This document shows positions 33,230 to 41,496 of a stretch of DNA of 64,000 bases, piece after piece. This DNA is from CADEED01 sp043747875 (GTDB lineage: Bacteria; Pseudomonadota; Gammaproteobacteria; Steroidobacterales; Steroidobacteraceae), in the NCBI GenBank assembly GCA_043747875.1, contig JAYTOI010000173.1:1-64000 (forward strand), read 5' to 3'. The position numbers were made by a program, and so were the translations under genes. How positions within the stretch are numbered: position 1 is the first letter of the stretch; every line of letters begins with the position of its first letter. The notes under the pieces are model-generated. The model searched no databases, was not told the DNA's origin, and was given only the letters and a program-made list of their open reading frames with translations.

Positions 33230-33565
33230 ATGCCGCCCGCCGTCGCAATCAGGTCGCTATTGGTGTTCGACGAACAGCACCCCCTTTTCGGCACCTACAA
33301 AGTCGCCAAACGCATTGCAATCGGCATCGTCGGCGGTTCTGTGCTCGCCATGGGTATCGTGATGATGGTGACGCCCGGCCCGGGCATCCCGGCCATCCTC
33401 GCCGGGCTCGGCATCCTGGCCATCGAGTTCGCGTGGGCGCGCATCTGGCTCAGGAAGATCAAGACCAAGGCCGAGTCGGTCACGCGCAACTTCCAAAATC
33501 GGAACGGCAACAATCGAAACAACGGCGAACGGGGCGCCGAGCCTCCGCCGCCCGGATCAGTCTAA
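33230..33565 (+). CDS. Small membrane protein of the PGPGW/TIGR02611 type
   Basis: A 111-residue protein with two hydrophobic helices (AIGIVGGSVLAMGIVMMV and AILAGLGILAIEFAWARIW) joined by the signature TPGPGIP, then a basic, Asn-rich soluble tail (NFQNRNGNNRNNGERG). The T-P-G-P-G turn and following L-A-x-L-x-x-E-F-x-W-A define the putative-transmembrane PGPGW family; function unknown. The start may be the ATG at 33230 or a nearby GTG/TTG (33257-33262) giving LVFDEQHPLF, the more conserved beginning. Stop contexts of this and neighbouring genes contain TAACTA. Confidence 0.75.
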   Translation: MPPAVAIRSLLVFDEQHPLFGTYKVAKRIAIGIVGGSVLAMGIVMMVTPGPGIPAILAGLGILAIEFAWARIWLRKIKTKAESVTRNFQNRNGNNRNNGERGAEPPPPGSV

Positions 33566-33605
33566 CTACTGCGCGCGCGAGCACGCGGCAATGTCACAAT
33601 AGCCG

Positions 33606-35405
33606 CTATTCGATCGGCAGCTCCAGCAACAGCTCGCGAACGAACCTGACGGGTGGCGTGCCGTACGACAGCACGCTGTCGTGATACCGCTTGAGATCGA
33701 AGGCCGCGCCGAAGCGCGCCTCGACCTCCGCGCGCAGCGCCTGGTGCTCGCGCGCCCCCACGAAGTACACCGGCAGCTGCGCCGACGACAATTGCGCGCG
33801 CGTCCACTTGCCCGCGGCCTCGCGCTCCTCCTGAAACCCCAGCGTCATCATCAGCTTCATGGCGGCGTCGCGTGAGATGCCGTCGACGTGTACGGCCTGG
33901 TCGAGCAGCGCGTTGACGATGGTGCGCAGATACCACTTGAGCTGGATCAGCCGCATGAGCGGATCGCCGTTCATGTAGCCGGCGTCGACCATCACTTGCT
34001 CCGTGTACACCGCCCAGCCTTCGGCGAACGGCCCGGATGACAGCACGGCGCGCAGCGGCGACGGATACTTGTTCGCGTGCGCGAGCTGTAGATAGTGCCC
34101 CGGCATCGCCTCGTGCACGGTGAGGTTGTGGATGGAGCGCGAGTTGTATTCGCGCAGGAATGAATCCGTCTGCGCGTGCGTCCACTTCGCCGGGATCGGC
34201 GACACCGCGTAAAAGGTTTTCTGCCCCGCATCGAGCGGGCCGGGCGGGTCGCAGTAGGCCAGCGCCACGCCCTGGCGGAACTCGGGCATCTCGACGATCT
34301 CGATCGGCTCGTCGGGTACGGTCACGAGATTCTTCTCGCGCACGAAATTCGTCGTCTCGACCAACGCGGCGCGCGCGGCGTCCAGCACCTGGTCGCGCGC
34401 GGGACGCTCGGTATAGGCGAGCTCGAGCGCGGCGCGGATTGCGCGCAGCCGCTGATCCTCGCTGGGTTTGTCGGGAGTGGGAGGGTGACCTCGCCTGGAA
34501 CCGAGAAGGGTGGCAGCCAACTTGTACATCGCGGCGTGCGTGGCTTCGAGCTCGCTCTGCGCCTGCGCCTTGATCTCGGTGCGTGACAACGGCGAGAACA
34601 GCGCGAACGCGAGCTTGCGATCGTAGAGCTCGGCGCCGAGTCGAAACTCGCCCTTGGCCTCCGGCGTGAGCCGCTTGTCGAGCCAGATCTGATGTTGATT
34701 GAGCGCGCTGCGCGCCTTGGCCACGCTGGCGCGCAGCTTTTCTCGATCTTCGGCCGGCAACGATTCGATGGCCGGGGCGATCTGCTGCTCGAGCATCGAG
34801 ACCAGGCCGGCGTTTTGTTTCGCCGCGGTCTCGGCGTGTATCTTCGGCACGCGCGCGGGCTCCAGCACCTCGCGCACCTGCGCCAGGAACCGCGGCAGCT
34901 CGTCGAGGCGCGCGCCGACACTCTTGAGACGCTGCGGCAAGGGTGCGAACTCGCGTGCGGTCAGATCGTAGAACGCGTTGCCGGCGATGCCCGTGTAGAT
35001 GAGCGGGTTCCGGCGCCAATCTTCGAGTGTCTGGATGCGCCAGCGGTCGTATTCGAGATGGTGCTGCAGCAGCAACGCATCGACCTGGTTGGCGCGCGAA
35101 AGCTGCGCGGGGTCGAAGGCCTGGAGCGCGGAAAGATAGAGCTCGTCGAACATCACGCGCGATTGCCAGCTGATCGCGCCCACGTCGTCGAGCTCGTCGT
35201 CGAAGCGGTGGTCGCCGCGCGCGGTGGCGCCGACCGGGGACTGCGCGGCGGACTCGTCCAGATAGCGCTGTGCGAGCGCGGCGAATTGCTGGTCCGCGGT
35301 GGGCGGCGGCGGCGGCGGTGCGGGCTGTGGTTCTTGTTTGGGCGGCGCTGGCGCGCAGGCGCAGAGCAGCAATGCCGCGACACCGACAACGACTTTCGCC
35401 TTCAT
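33606..35405 (-). CDS. DUF885-family lipoprotein, probable metallohydrolase
   Basis: A 599-residue secreted protein. The signal MKAKVVVGVAALLLCAC ends in a lipobox-like LCA-C, followed by a Pro-rich linker, so it is probably a lipoprotein. The DUF885 domain fills the rest; its conserved metal-site helix reads LTVHEAMPGHYLQLAHANKY, with H-E-x-x-x-G-H. Family members resemble metallopeptidases of the M32/M3 type, but substrates are mostly unknown. The ATG at 35405 has GGAG 8 nt upstream and gives a standard lipoprotein signal; longer frames are rejected. It converges on the PGPGW gene with 40 bp between the stops. Confidence 0.88.
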   Translation of the reverse strand: MKAKVVVGVAALLLCACAPAPPKQEPQPAPPPPPPTADQQFAALAQRYLDESAAQSPVGATARGDHRFDDELDDVGAISWQSRVMFDELYLSALQAFDPAQLSRANQVDALLLQHHLEYDRWRIQTLEDWRRNPLIYTGIAGNAFYDLTAREFAPLPQRLKSVGARLDELPRFLAQVREVLEPARVPKIHAETAAKQNAGLVSMLEQQIAPAIESLPAEDREKLRASVAKARSALNQHQIWLDKRLTPEAKGEFRLGAELYDRKLAFALFSPLSRTEIKAQAQSELEATHAAMYKLAATLLGSRRGHPPTPDKPSEDQRLRAIRAALELAYTERPARDQVLDAARAALVETTNFVREKNLVTVPDEPIEIVEMPEFRQGVALAYCDPPGPLDAGQKTFYAVSPIPAKWTHAQTDSFLREYNSRSIHNLTVHEAMPGHYLQLAHANKYPSPLRAVLSSGPFAEGWAVYTEQVMVDAGYMNGDPLMRLIQLKWYLRTIVNALLDQAVHVDGISRDAAMKLMMTLGFQEEREAAGKWTRAQLSSAQLPVYFVGAREHQALRAEVEARFGAAFDLKRYHDSVLSYGTPPVRFVRELLLELPIE

Positions 35406-35491
35406 CGCACCGCTCCAAAATATCGGCCTGCGAGGCCAGCCGAGCGCGAAGTTACCAGTTAAAGTGCGCGCACCCAACTTCGCGATTTCCC

Positions 35492-36724
35492 TTGAGCACC
35501 ACTACCAGCTCGCTTGCGAGGCAAGCGCTTCAGCATCCCGATTTCGCGCGCTACGCCAGCGCGCGATTTGCCGCCACCCTTGCCTGGCAGATGCTCGACG
35601 CCGTGCTGCTCTATCAAGTGTGGCATATGACTGGAAGCCAGGCGCTCACCGGCACCGTGGGGCTCTCGCAATTCCTGCCGTTCGCGCTCCTGCTGCTGCC
35701 TGGCGGTCAGATCGCCGATCGGTACGATCGCCGTGCGCTGATCATTTGCGCATACGCGCTCGAAGCCGTTGCCACGGGCATCCTGCTCGTATTCACGCTC
35801 AACGATGGTCGCGAAGTCTACGTTTGCCTGATCGCCGCCGCATTGTTAGGCGTCGGGCGCGCATTCTGGGCGCCTGCCGGTCAGGCAATGACGCCGAACC
35901 TCGTTCCGAAGAATCTGCTGCCCGGCGCCATCGCCGTGAACTCGGCGTTGTTCCAGGCGGGTCTCATCGTGGGGCCGCTGATCGGAGGCGTGCTCGCGTA
36001 CCTGAGCATCGGCATAGCCTACGAGGTGGTCATCGGACTGCTCTTCGTGTCGATGTTGCTCATGGTTCGCGTACGGGCGGTGCGTGCCGAGGGCGCGGCC
36101 CAATGGCATTGGGCCCAGGTGCTCGACGGCGTGCGGTTCGTCTGGAGCAAGAAGCCGTTGTTCGGCGCCATCTCGCTCGATCTGTTCGCAGTGTTGTTCG
36201 GTGGCGCCGTGGCATTGCTGCCGGTCTTCGCCGATCAGATCTTGCACGTGAGTGGCGTCGGTTACGGGCTGCTGCGCGCGGCGCCGGGCATCGGCGCGGC
36301 CGTGGTCGCGGTGTGGCTCGGGCTGCGGCCGATCGCGCGGGATGCGGGGCGCTGGATGTTCGGCGGCGTCGCGGTGTTCGGTATCGGCACCATCGTGTTC
36401 GGCATGTCGACTAACTACTGGCTGTCGTTCGCCATGCTCGCGATCGTTGGCGCCGGCGACATGGTGAGCGTGTTCGTGCGCGGGCTGTTGGTGCAGCTGG
36501 AAACCCCGGATGCAATCCGCGGGCGTGTGAGCGCGGTGAACTCGCTGTTCATCGGCTCTTCGAACGAGCTCGGGGCCTTCGAGTCGGGTGTGACCGGGCA
36601 GTGGCTCGGTGCATCGCGCGCCGTGGTGTTCGGCGGCATCGGCACTCTCGTCGTCGTTGCGAGCTACATGCGTCTGTTTCCGGCGTTGCGCAAGCTCGAT
36701 CGATTTCCGGAGCCGGTGCACTGA
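35492..36724 (+). CDS. Major facilitator superfamily transporter, EntS-like
   Basis: A 410-residue inner-membrane transporter with about 12 helices, in the MFS_3 (EntS/enterobactin exporter-like) group. Characteristic segments are the early FARYASARFAATLAWQMLDAVLLYQVWHMTG, the loop GGQIADRYDRRALI and, late, VRGLLVQLETPDAIRGRVSAVNSLFIGSSNELGAFESG. The start is the TTG at 35492; no suitable ATG is near and it gives the expected N-terminus. The substrate is unknown. It is divergent from the DUF885 gene (86 bp between starts). A long inverted repeat begins 2 bp after its stop. Confidence 0.88.
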   Translation: MSTTTSSLARQALQHPDFARYASARFAATLAWQMLDAVLLYQVWHMTGSQALTGTVGLSQFLPFALLLLPGGQIADRYDRRALIICAYALEAVATGILLVFTLNDGREVYVCLIAAALLGVGRAFWAPAGQAMTPNLVPKNLLPGAIAVNSALFQAGLIVGPLIGGVLAYLSIGIAYEVVIGLLFVSMLLMVRVRAVRAEGAAQWHWAQVLDGVRFVWSKKPLFGAISLDLFAVLFGGAVALLPVFADQILHVSGVGYGLLRAAPGIGAAVVAVWLGLRPIARDAGRWMFGGVAVFGIGTIVFGMSTNYWLSFAMLAIVGAGDMVSVFVRGLLVQLETPDAIRGRVSAVNSLFIGSSNELGAFESGVTGQWLGASRAVVFGGIGTLVVVASYMRLFPALRKLDRFPEPVH

Positions 36725-36725
36725 A

Positions 36726-36821
36726 AGTGGTGCCGGGGCAAGGTGTTCGTGGTTCGCAACGAGGCTTCGCAATGCACGGAAGAACCTCCGCCGAACCACG
36801 AGCACCTTGCCCGGCACCACT
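36726..36821. repeat. Long imperfect inverted repeat after the MFS gene
   Basis: Arms at about 36726-36757 and 36790-36821 pair over some 30 bp with one mismatch and one or two single-base bulges; each arm reads AGTGGTGCCGG...GGCAAGGTG.TCGTGGTTCG. The 32-bp loop is unpaired. It is far longer than an ordinary terminator and lacks a T-run. It could be a REP-like palindromic element that also ends transcription, or a MITE remnant. Confidence 0.8.
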
Positions 36822-36869
36822 CTTCCCATCCAGCCCAGTACCGCCCCAAGAGCTGGATTTACTCGCGCC

Positions 36870-36885
36870 CTGTACATAAATACAG
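36870..36885. promoter_or_regulatory. LexA (SOS) box upstream of the radical SAM gene
   Basis: CTGTACATAAATACAG has the exact CTGT-N8-ACAG form of the gammaproteobacterial LexA operator, with an A/T-rich centre. It lies 7 bp before the ATG of the downstream gene. TTTACT (36858-36863) and TACAGT (36881-36886), 17 bp apart, form a fair sigma-70 promoter that the box overlaps; initiation would be at or near the ATG. Confidence 0.82.
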
Positions 36886-36892
36886 TCCGCGC

Positions 36893-38437
36893 ATGGCGGA
36901 CTCATATAAAGGTCGTGGCGCTCTTTCGAAGCCGCCGGGCCGCTTCGACAAACTCACACAGACTCTCGAGCACGATGGCTGGTACGAAGAGCCCCCGTCC
37001 GAATCGCTCGAGACCACCGTGCATGCCGAGCCTGCCCGCTCGATCATCAGTCGCAACGACTCCCCTGACATCGGCTTCGGCCAGAGCATCAATCCGTATC
37101 GGGGATGCGAGCACGGATGCATTTACTGCGCCGCTGGCGACACCCGGATCCTGATGGCCGACGGCTCGACGAAACCGCTCGCGAAGATTCGAACGGGCGA
37201 CGCCATCTACGGCACGCGACGCGTGGGATGGGGACGTCGCTACGTGAAAACTCGAGTGCTCGCGCACTGGCGCGTGGTCAAGCCTGCCTACCGCGTGACG
37301 CTTGCGAACGGCACCACTCTGACTACCGGCGCTGACCATCGCTTCCTGAGTCACCGCGGCTGGAAATTCGTTACCGCTGCGCGCACCGGGCACGCGCATC
37401 GAGACCAACTCGCGCTCGCCGACAAGTTGATGGGACCGGGCGAACACCAGCGCGATCTCGGCGGAAAAGTGGTGCGGAGCGCCGCGCGCCTGGCTGTCAA
37501 AAGCATCGAGCCGCTCGGCAAAGTCATGCGCCTCTACGACATCACCACCGGCACCGAAGACTTCATCGCCAACGGCGTCGTCAGCCACAACTGCTACGCC
37601 CGCCCGAGCCACGCATACATCGGGCTCTCCGCCGGCATCGATTTCGAAACCAAGCTCTTCTACAAAGCCGGCGCGGCGCGCCTACTCGAAGCCGAGCTCT
37701 CCGCGCCGAAATACAAGTGTTCGACGATCATGCTGGGCGCGAACACCGACCCGTACCAGCCGCTCGAGCGCACGCTCAAAGTCACGCGCTCCATCCTCGA
37801 AGTGCTGGCGCGCTGCCGCCACCCGGTCACTGTCACCACCAAGGGCGCGCTCGTGGCGCGCGACGTCGACGTGCTCGCGGATCTCGCGCGCGACGGTCTC
37901 GCGCGCGTGATGTTCAGCATTCCTACACTCGACGACGACATGAAGCGCATCCTCGAACCGCGCGCGGCGGCGGCCGCGGCGCGCCTGAGGGCCATGCGCG
38001 TGCTGGCGGACGCTGGTGTCACGGTCGGGGTGTTGGTTGCGCCCATCATCCCGATGCTCACCGAACATGAAATCGAATCAGTGCTCGAGGCGTCGCGCGG
38101 GGCCGGTGCGTCGCTCGCGGGCTACACACTGGTTCGGCTGCCGTATGAAGTGAAAGACCTGTTCCGCGAGTGGCTGGCCGAGCATTTCCCCGAGCGCGCC
38201 GCGCATGTGATGTCGGTGATTGGCGGCATGCGCGGCGGTCGCGACAACGATCCCGGGTTCGGGACCCGCATGCACGCCACAGGTCCAATGGCGCAGCTCA
38301 TTCGGCAGCGTTTCGACCTTGCGTGCCGCCGGCTGGGGTTTCCGCAGGAGCGCGACTACCAGCGGCAGCTTTCGACGCATCTCTTCCGCCCACCGCTACG
38401 TACTCATCCACAACTGTCGCTGGATCTGCCGCTTTAA
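36893..38437 (+). CDS. PA0069/Rv2578c-type radical SAM protein, interrupted by an intein
   Basis: A 514-residue precursor: a 359-residue radical SAM protein split by a 155-residue intein. The first extein runs from MADSYKGRGALSKPPGRF to RGCEHGCIY, the second from CYARPSHAYIGL to the C-terminus. After splicing the Fe-S motif reads CEHGCIYC, a normal C-x3-C-x2-C. Further marks are GANTDPYQPLERTLKVTR and TTKGALVARDVDVL, as in spore-photoproduct-lyase-related proteins. The C-terminal part contains LFREWLAEHFPERAAHVMSVI. A LexA box 7 bp upstream implies SOS control; PA0069 of Pseudomonas is a known LexA target. The likely role is in response to DNA damage, chemistry unknown. Without splicing the cluster motif is broken, so the precursor should be inactive. 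Confidence 0.93.
   Translation: MADSYKGRGALSKPPGRFDKLTQTLEHDGWYEEPPSESLETTVHAEPARSIISRNDSPDIGFGQSINPYRGCEHGCIYCAAGDTRILMADGSTKPLAKIRTGDAIYGTRRVGWGRRYVKTRVLAHWRVVKPAYRVTLANGTTLTTGADHRFLSHRGWKFVTAARTGHAHRDQLALADKLMGPGEHQRDLGGKVVRSAARLAVKSIEPLGKVMRLYDITTGTEDFIANGVVSHNCYARPSHAYIGLSAGIDFETKLFYKAGAARLLEAELSAPKYKCSTIMLGANTDPYQPLERTLKVTRSILEVLARCRHPVTVTTKGALVARDVDVLADLARDGLARVMFSIPTLDDDMKRILEPRAAAAAARLRAMRVLADAGVTVGVLVAPIIPMLTEHEIESVLEASRGAGASLAGYTLVRLPYEVKDLFREWLAEHFPERAAHVMSVIGGMRGGRDNDPGFGTRMHATGPMAQLIRQRFDLACRRLGFPQERDYQRQLSTHLFRPPLRTHPQLSLDLPL
37127..37591 (+). other. Mini-intein (155 aa) at the third Fe-S cysteine
   Basis: Begins at Cys1 in CAAGDTRILMADG (block A, C-x-x-G-D-T) and ends VVSHN, followed by Cys+1 of the second extein. 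Block B is TTGADHRFLSHRGW, with T-x-x-H-like residues; block F/G is LYDITTGTEDFIANGVVSHN, with the penultimate His and terminal Asn. All residues for standard splicing are present. There is no LAGLIDADG or HNH endonuclease domain, so it is a splicing-only mini-intein. Confidence 0.93.
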
Positions 38438-38562
38438 CATCACCGCGATGCGCTAAGTTGGGAACCACGGCGATCGGCATGCGGTCACAAAGTGATGATG
38501 CTGCGCCGTGGCATACTCGACCTGCGCATCGGTTTTCCAGCATTCGCCTTGGGAGCTCGAGC

Positions 38563-39243
38563 ATGAACACTATCCGCATGACATCTGCTCTCATCGGAGT
38601 CCTGATGCTCGGAGGTTGCATGCAAGCGCGCATCGAAGAGTCGCGCGAGCTCGCTACTCCACTCGCCAAAGGCGAACGCGTGGTCATCCTCGCGAAGCCC
38701 CAGATCGAAGGCGCGGGCGCCGAAGACGAGTTCATGGACTGTGTCAGCGACGGGCTCGATGACGGCCGTCGTGGCGTCGCCGTTCACGACAACAACGATT
38801 TCGTCGACAACATGTTTCCCTGGTTCGAGCCGAGCACCGCGCCCGGCAAACCGGAAGCGCTCAGCGCGTTGCTCGCGCGGCCCGGTGTCGCGGACAAGGT
38901 CACCGAGAGCGGCGTGCGTTATGTAGTCTGGCTCGATGGCAGCACGCGCAAGACCGACGGCGGCGGCAGCCTCGCCTGCGGGGCGGCACCCGGTGGGGCG
39001 GGCTGCGTGGGCTTTGGATGGTGGCAGAAGGAATCTGCCTACGAAGCCACCATCTGGGATTTGAAACAGGCTAAGTCGGCGGGTAGCGTGGGGACGAATG
39101 TCACTGGAACTTCCGCCATCGTCGGGGCAATAGTCCCCATACCGTTCATCGCGCGCGTGCAGGCGACCGCATGCAATCGCATGTCTTCCCAGCTGCGCAG
39201 TTTCTTTTCGGGAACCGGCACTGAAAACGCCGGTACCCACTGA
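38563..39243 (+). CDS. Lipoprotein A of the kinase/vWA cluster (226 aa)
   Basis: I do not recognise the family. It is a lipoprotein: MNTIRMTSALIGVLMLGGC, with lipobox L-G-G-C and mature Met-Gln next, so likely outer-membrane-bound. The mature part has KGERVVILAKPQIEG, a segment with two acidic patches (AEDEFMDCVSDGLDD), then SGVRYVVWLDGSTRK and a Gly-rich Cys pair (LACGAAPGGAGCVGFGWW). ATIWDLKQAKSAGSVGTNVTGTS resembles the beta-strand ends of CsgG/TolB-N-like lipoproteins, but this is only a resemblance. A glycine-rich lipoprotein gene follows 25 bp later, starting the same-direction run that includes the kinase and vWA genes. Confidence 0.75.
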   Translation: MNTIRMTSALIGVLMLGGCMQARIEESRELATPLAKGERVVILAKPQIEGAGAEDEFMDCVSDGLDDGRRGVAVHDNNDFVDNMFPWFEPSTAPGKPEALSALLARPGVADKVTESGVRYVVWLDGSTRKTDGGGSLACGAAPGGAGCVGFGWWQKESAYEATIWDLKQAKSAGSVGTNVTGTSAIVGAIVPIPFIARVQATACNRMSSQLRSFFSGTGTENAGTH

Positions 39244-39268
39244 TTACGACTTCCTGGAGGAGGTTCGC

Positions 39269-40159
39269 ATGCGCACTCCATATTTCATCCTGATCGCTCT
39301 CTCCTCGGCGATCCTCGCGGGTTGCGCATCGAGCAGCGGCGGCGGCATGCCGGCGCCCGGCGGTAGTGGCGGCATGCCCGGTGGCGATGGCGGTGGAGGT
39401 GGTGGATTGCCTGGCGGTGGTGGCGGCATGCCGGGCGGAATGCCTGGTGGTGGCGGCGGACTTCCCGGCGGAACGCCCAGTGGTGGGGGCGGGCTTCCCG
39501 GCGGAGGAATGCCCAGTGGCCTTCCCGGTGGCAGCGCCGGCCTTCCCGGCGAGCCGGGCGCTTCGGCTCCCTCGGCTCCCAGTCTTCCCGGTGAATCGGG
39601 CAGCGGTTCGAGCTCGGAAGGCTCCTCCGGCGATGGCAAATCCGGCAGCTCCACGCCCGAAGGTCCGGGAGGTGGCGCGCAGACTTCCGACGAACGACGC
39701 GATGCCGGTGACAAGGCGCTCGACGATTCGCTCGGCGATTTCGATCAGACGCTGAAGAAAGAACAGGAGCGTGTCGCGAAAGAGCGCGATGCGCGCGGCA
39801 CGGCCGAAGGCGAAGGCTCGGATTCTTCCGGCAGTTCGGGCGATGGTGCCGGTGGCGCCTCGGGCGGTGGTCGCGAAGGTGATTTGAAATCCGCGGGTAC
39901 CGCTGGCACTTCCGGCAGCAGCGCGAGCTCGGATCCGGCGGGCCAACAAGGCGGTTCCGCTGAAGGCGGCGACCAGGGCAACAGCAAGAGCAAGACCAGC
40001 GGTGCCGGCGGTGGCGGCGCAAATCGCAATGTGACGATCGGCAGCGACGACGACATCGTCGCGCGACGCCTGCGCAAGGCCGCGGAAGAAGAAACCGATC
40101 CGGAGCTCAAAGAGCGTCTCTGGAAGGAATACAACGACTACAAGAAATCGGCGAAATAG
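39269..40159 (+). CDS. Glycine-rich repeat lipoprotein (296 aa)
   Basis: A lipoprotein (TPYFILIALSSAILAGC, lipobox L-A-G-C) whose mature N-terminal ~90 residues are imperfect GGMPGG/GGLPGG repeats. A Ser/Gly/Glu-rich linker follows, then a charged C-terminal helix of about 45 residues (DDDIVARRLRKAAEEETDP ... YNDYKKSAK). Start and translation are well supported: GGAGGAGG lies 7 nt before the ATG. The repeats suggest a flexible, extended domain spanning peptidoglycan or lying at the outer membrane, with the basic end as a binding element; this is inference. No family recognised. Confidence 0.75.
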   Translation: MRTPYFILIALSSAILAGCASSSGGGMPAPGGSGGMPGGDGGGGGGLPGGGGGMPGGMPGGGGGLPGGTPSGGGGLPGGGMPSGLPGGSAGLPGEPGASAPSAPSLPGESGSGSSSEGSSGDGKSGSSTPEGPGGGAQTSDERRDAGDKALDDSLGDFDQTLKKEQERVAKERDARGTAEGEGSDSSGSSGDGAGGASGGGREGDLKSAGTAGTSGSSASSDPAGQQGGSAEGGDQGNSKSKTSGAGGGGANRNVTIGSDDDIVARRLRKAAEEETDPELKERLWKEYNDYKKSAK

Positions 40160-40188
40160 TTAGTGAATAGTTCGTGAGAGGTGATGCC

Positions 40189-41472
40189 ATGAATCTGAAA
40201 ATTCTTGCCGGAAGCACGGTGCTTGCGATGGCGCTCGCGCTTGCAGGCTGCGTCACCGCCGAAACGAAGCCGATAACCAAGATCGAGGCCAGGCAGGCCA
40301 CGGTACACATCCCCGAGGCCGAGTTGCTCGACGTGGGCGTCCGCGTGCTCGATCCGGGCATCCCGAAGAACATCGAGGGCGACGAAGAGGCGCTCGCGAA
40401 GAAGCGCATCTATCCCGATCTGCGCAAGGCCGAGGCGCGCTACATCCCGACGCTGCTGCGCGAGACGCTCGAGGCCACGGCGCAGTGGGGCGCGGTGCGC
40501 GTCATCCCGAACAACGCGGAATTCGTCGACGTCATCGTCACGGGCGAGTTGGTCGATTCCAACGGCGGATTCCTCGCCATCGACATCACCGCCACCGATG
40601 CCGCCGGGCGCGTGTGGATCAAGGACAAGCGCTACCAGAGCCTGGTCGATCTCGGCGCGTACAAGACCACGGCGTCGATGAAGGCGCGCGATCCGTTCCA
40701 GAACGTCTATTCCGAGATCGCCAACGACCTGGTCGCCGCGCGCGACAAGCTCACGTCGCTCGATCGCGAGAACATCCGCAAAGTCGCCAGCCTCAAGTTC
40801 GCCGCGGATCTCGCGCCCGAGGCCATGGCGGGCATGATCGCGGCCGACGCCAAGGGCGTCACCCAGGTAGTTAGACTGCCGGCCGAAGGAGACACGACGC
40901 TCGGGCGGATCGAACGCATTCGTGAACGCGATACGGCCGTGGTCGACACGGTCAACGACTACTACGCGAGCTTCCACGACAACATGGAAGACTCGTACGG
41001 CAGTTGGCGCCAGACGAGCTTCTCGGAGCTCGAGAAAGAGATGCGCGCCCGTTCGAGCGCGCGCACGCGCACCGTGCTCGGCGCGGCCGCGCTGATCGCC
41101 AGCATCTTCGCGCCCAATTCGTGCAGTACGTACGATGCCTGCCGCATCAACAACGCGATGCGCACCGCCGGCACCATGGGCGGCATTGCCGCCGTGCTCT
41201 CCGGCATCAAGAAATACGGGGACGCGCGTACGCATGCCGACGCGCTCAAGGAGCTTACCCAGAGCTTCCAGTCCGAAGTTGCGCCGCAGGTGGTGGAGGT
41301 CGAGGGGCATACGCTGCGCCTCACCGGAACGGCCGAAGACCAGTATCGCGAATGGCGCAAGCTCCTGAAGAAGCTCTATCTCGAGGAAGCGGGTGCCGCG
41401 GCAGCTGCCCCGCCGCCGGCTGCTCCGGCCACCACCACGGCAACGAGCAACGTCAAGCCCCCTGCGAGCTAG
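40189..41472 (+). CDS. Lipoprotein of 427 aa with C-terminal Pro/Ala tail
   Basis: A lipoprotein (MNLKILAGSTVLAMALALAGC, lipobox L-A-G-C). The mature region contains IHIPEAELLDVGVRVLDPG-like text (VHIPEAELLDVGVRVLDPG), RYIPTLLRETLEATAQWGAVRV and GELVDSNGGFLAIDITATDAAGRVW, a beta-rich domain as in CsgG/curli-assembly or GNA1162-type lipoproteins. A helical stretch follows (ERDTAVVDTVNDYYASFHDNM), then a hydrophobic segment with Cys (TRTVLGAAALIASIFAPNSC). GAGAGG precedes the ATG at 40189, chosen over a GTG at 40174. The gene lies 24 bp before the kinase gene, suggesting joint function. Family uncertain. Confidence 0.75.
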   Translation: MNLKILAGSTVLAMALALAGCVTAETKPITKIEARQATVHIPEAELLDVGVRVLDPGIPKNIEGDEEALAKKRIYPDLRKAEARYIPTLLRETLEATAQWGAVRVIPNNAEFVDVIVTGELVDSNGGFLAIDITATDAAGRVWIKDKRYQSLVDLGAYKTTASMKARDPFQNVYSEIANDLVAARDKLTSLDRENIRKVASLKFAADLAPEAMAGMIAADAKGVTQVVRLPAEGDTTLGRIERIRERDTAVVDTVNDYYASFHDNMEDSYGSWRQTSFSELEKEMRARSSARTRTVLGAAALIASIFAPNSCSTYDACRINNAMRTAGTMGGIAAVLSGIKKYGDARTHADALKELTQSFQSEVAPQVVEVEGHTLRLTGTAEDQYREWRKLLKKLYLEEAGAAAAAPPPAAPATTTATSNVKPPAS

Positions 41473-41496
41473 CCGAATTCGATACTGTTCCCAACC

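Noticed and set aside
36743..36892. Longer N-terminus for the radical SAM gene
   Set aside because: Would be encoded by the inverted repeat and LexA box; the family starts near KGRGA, directly after ATG 36893.
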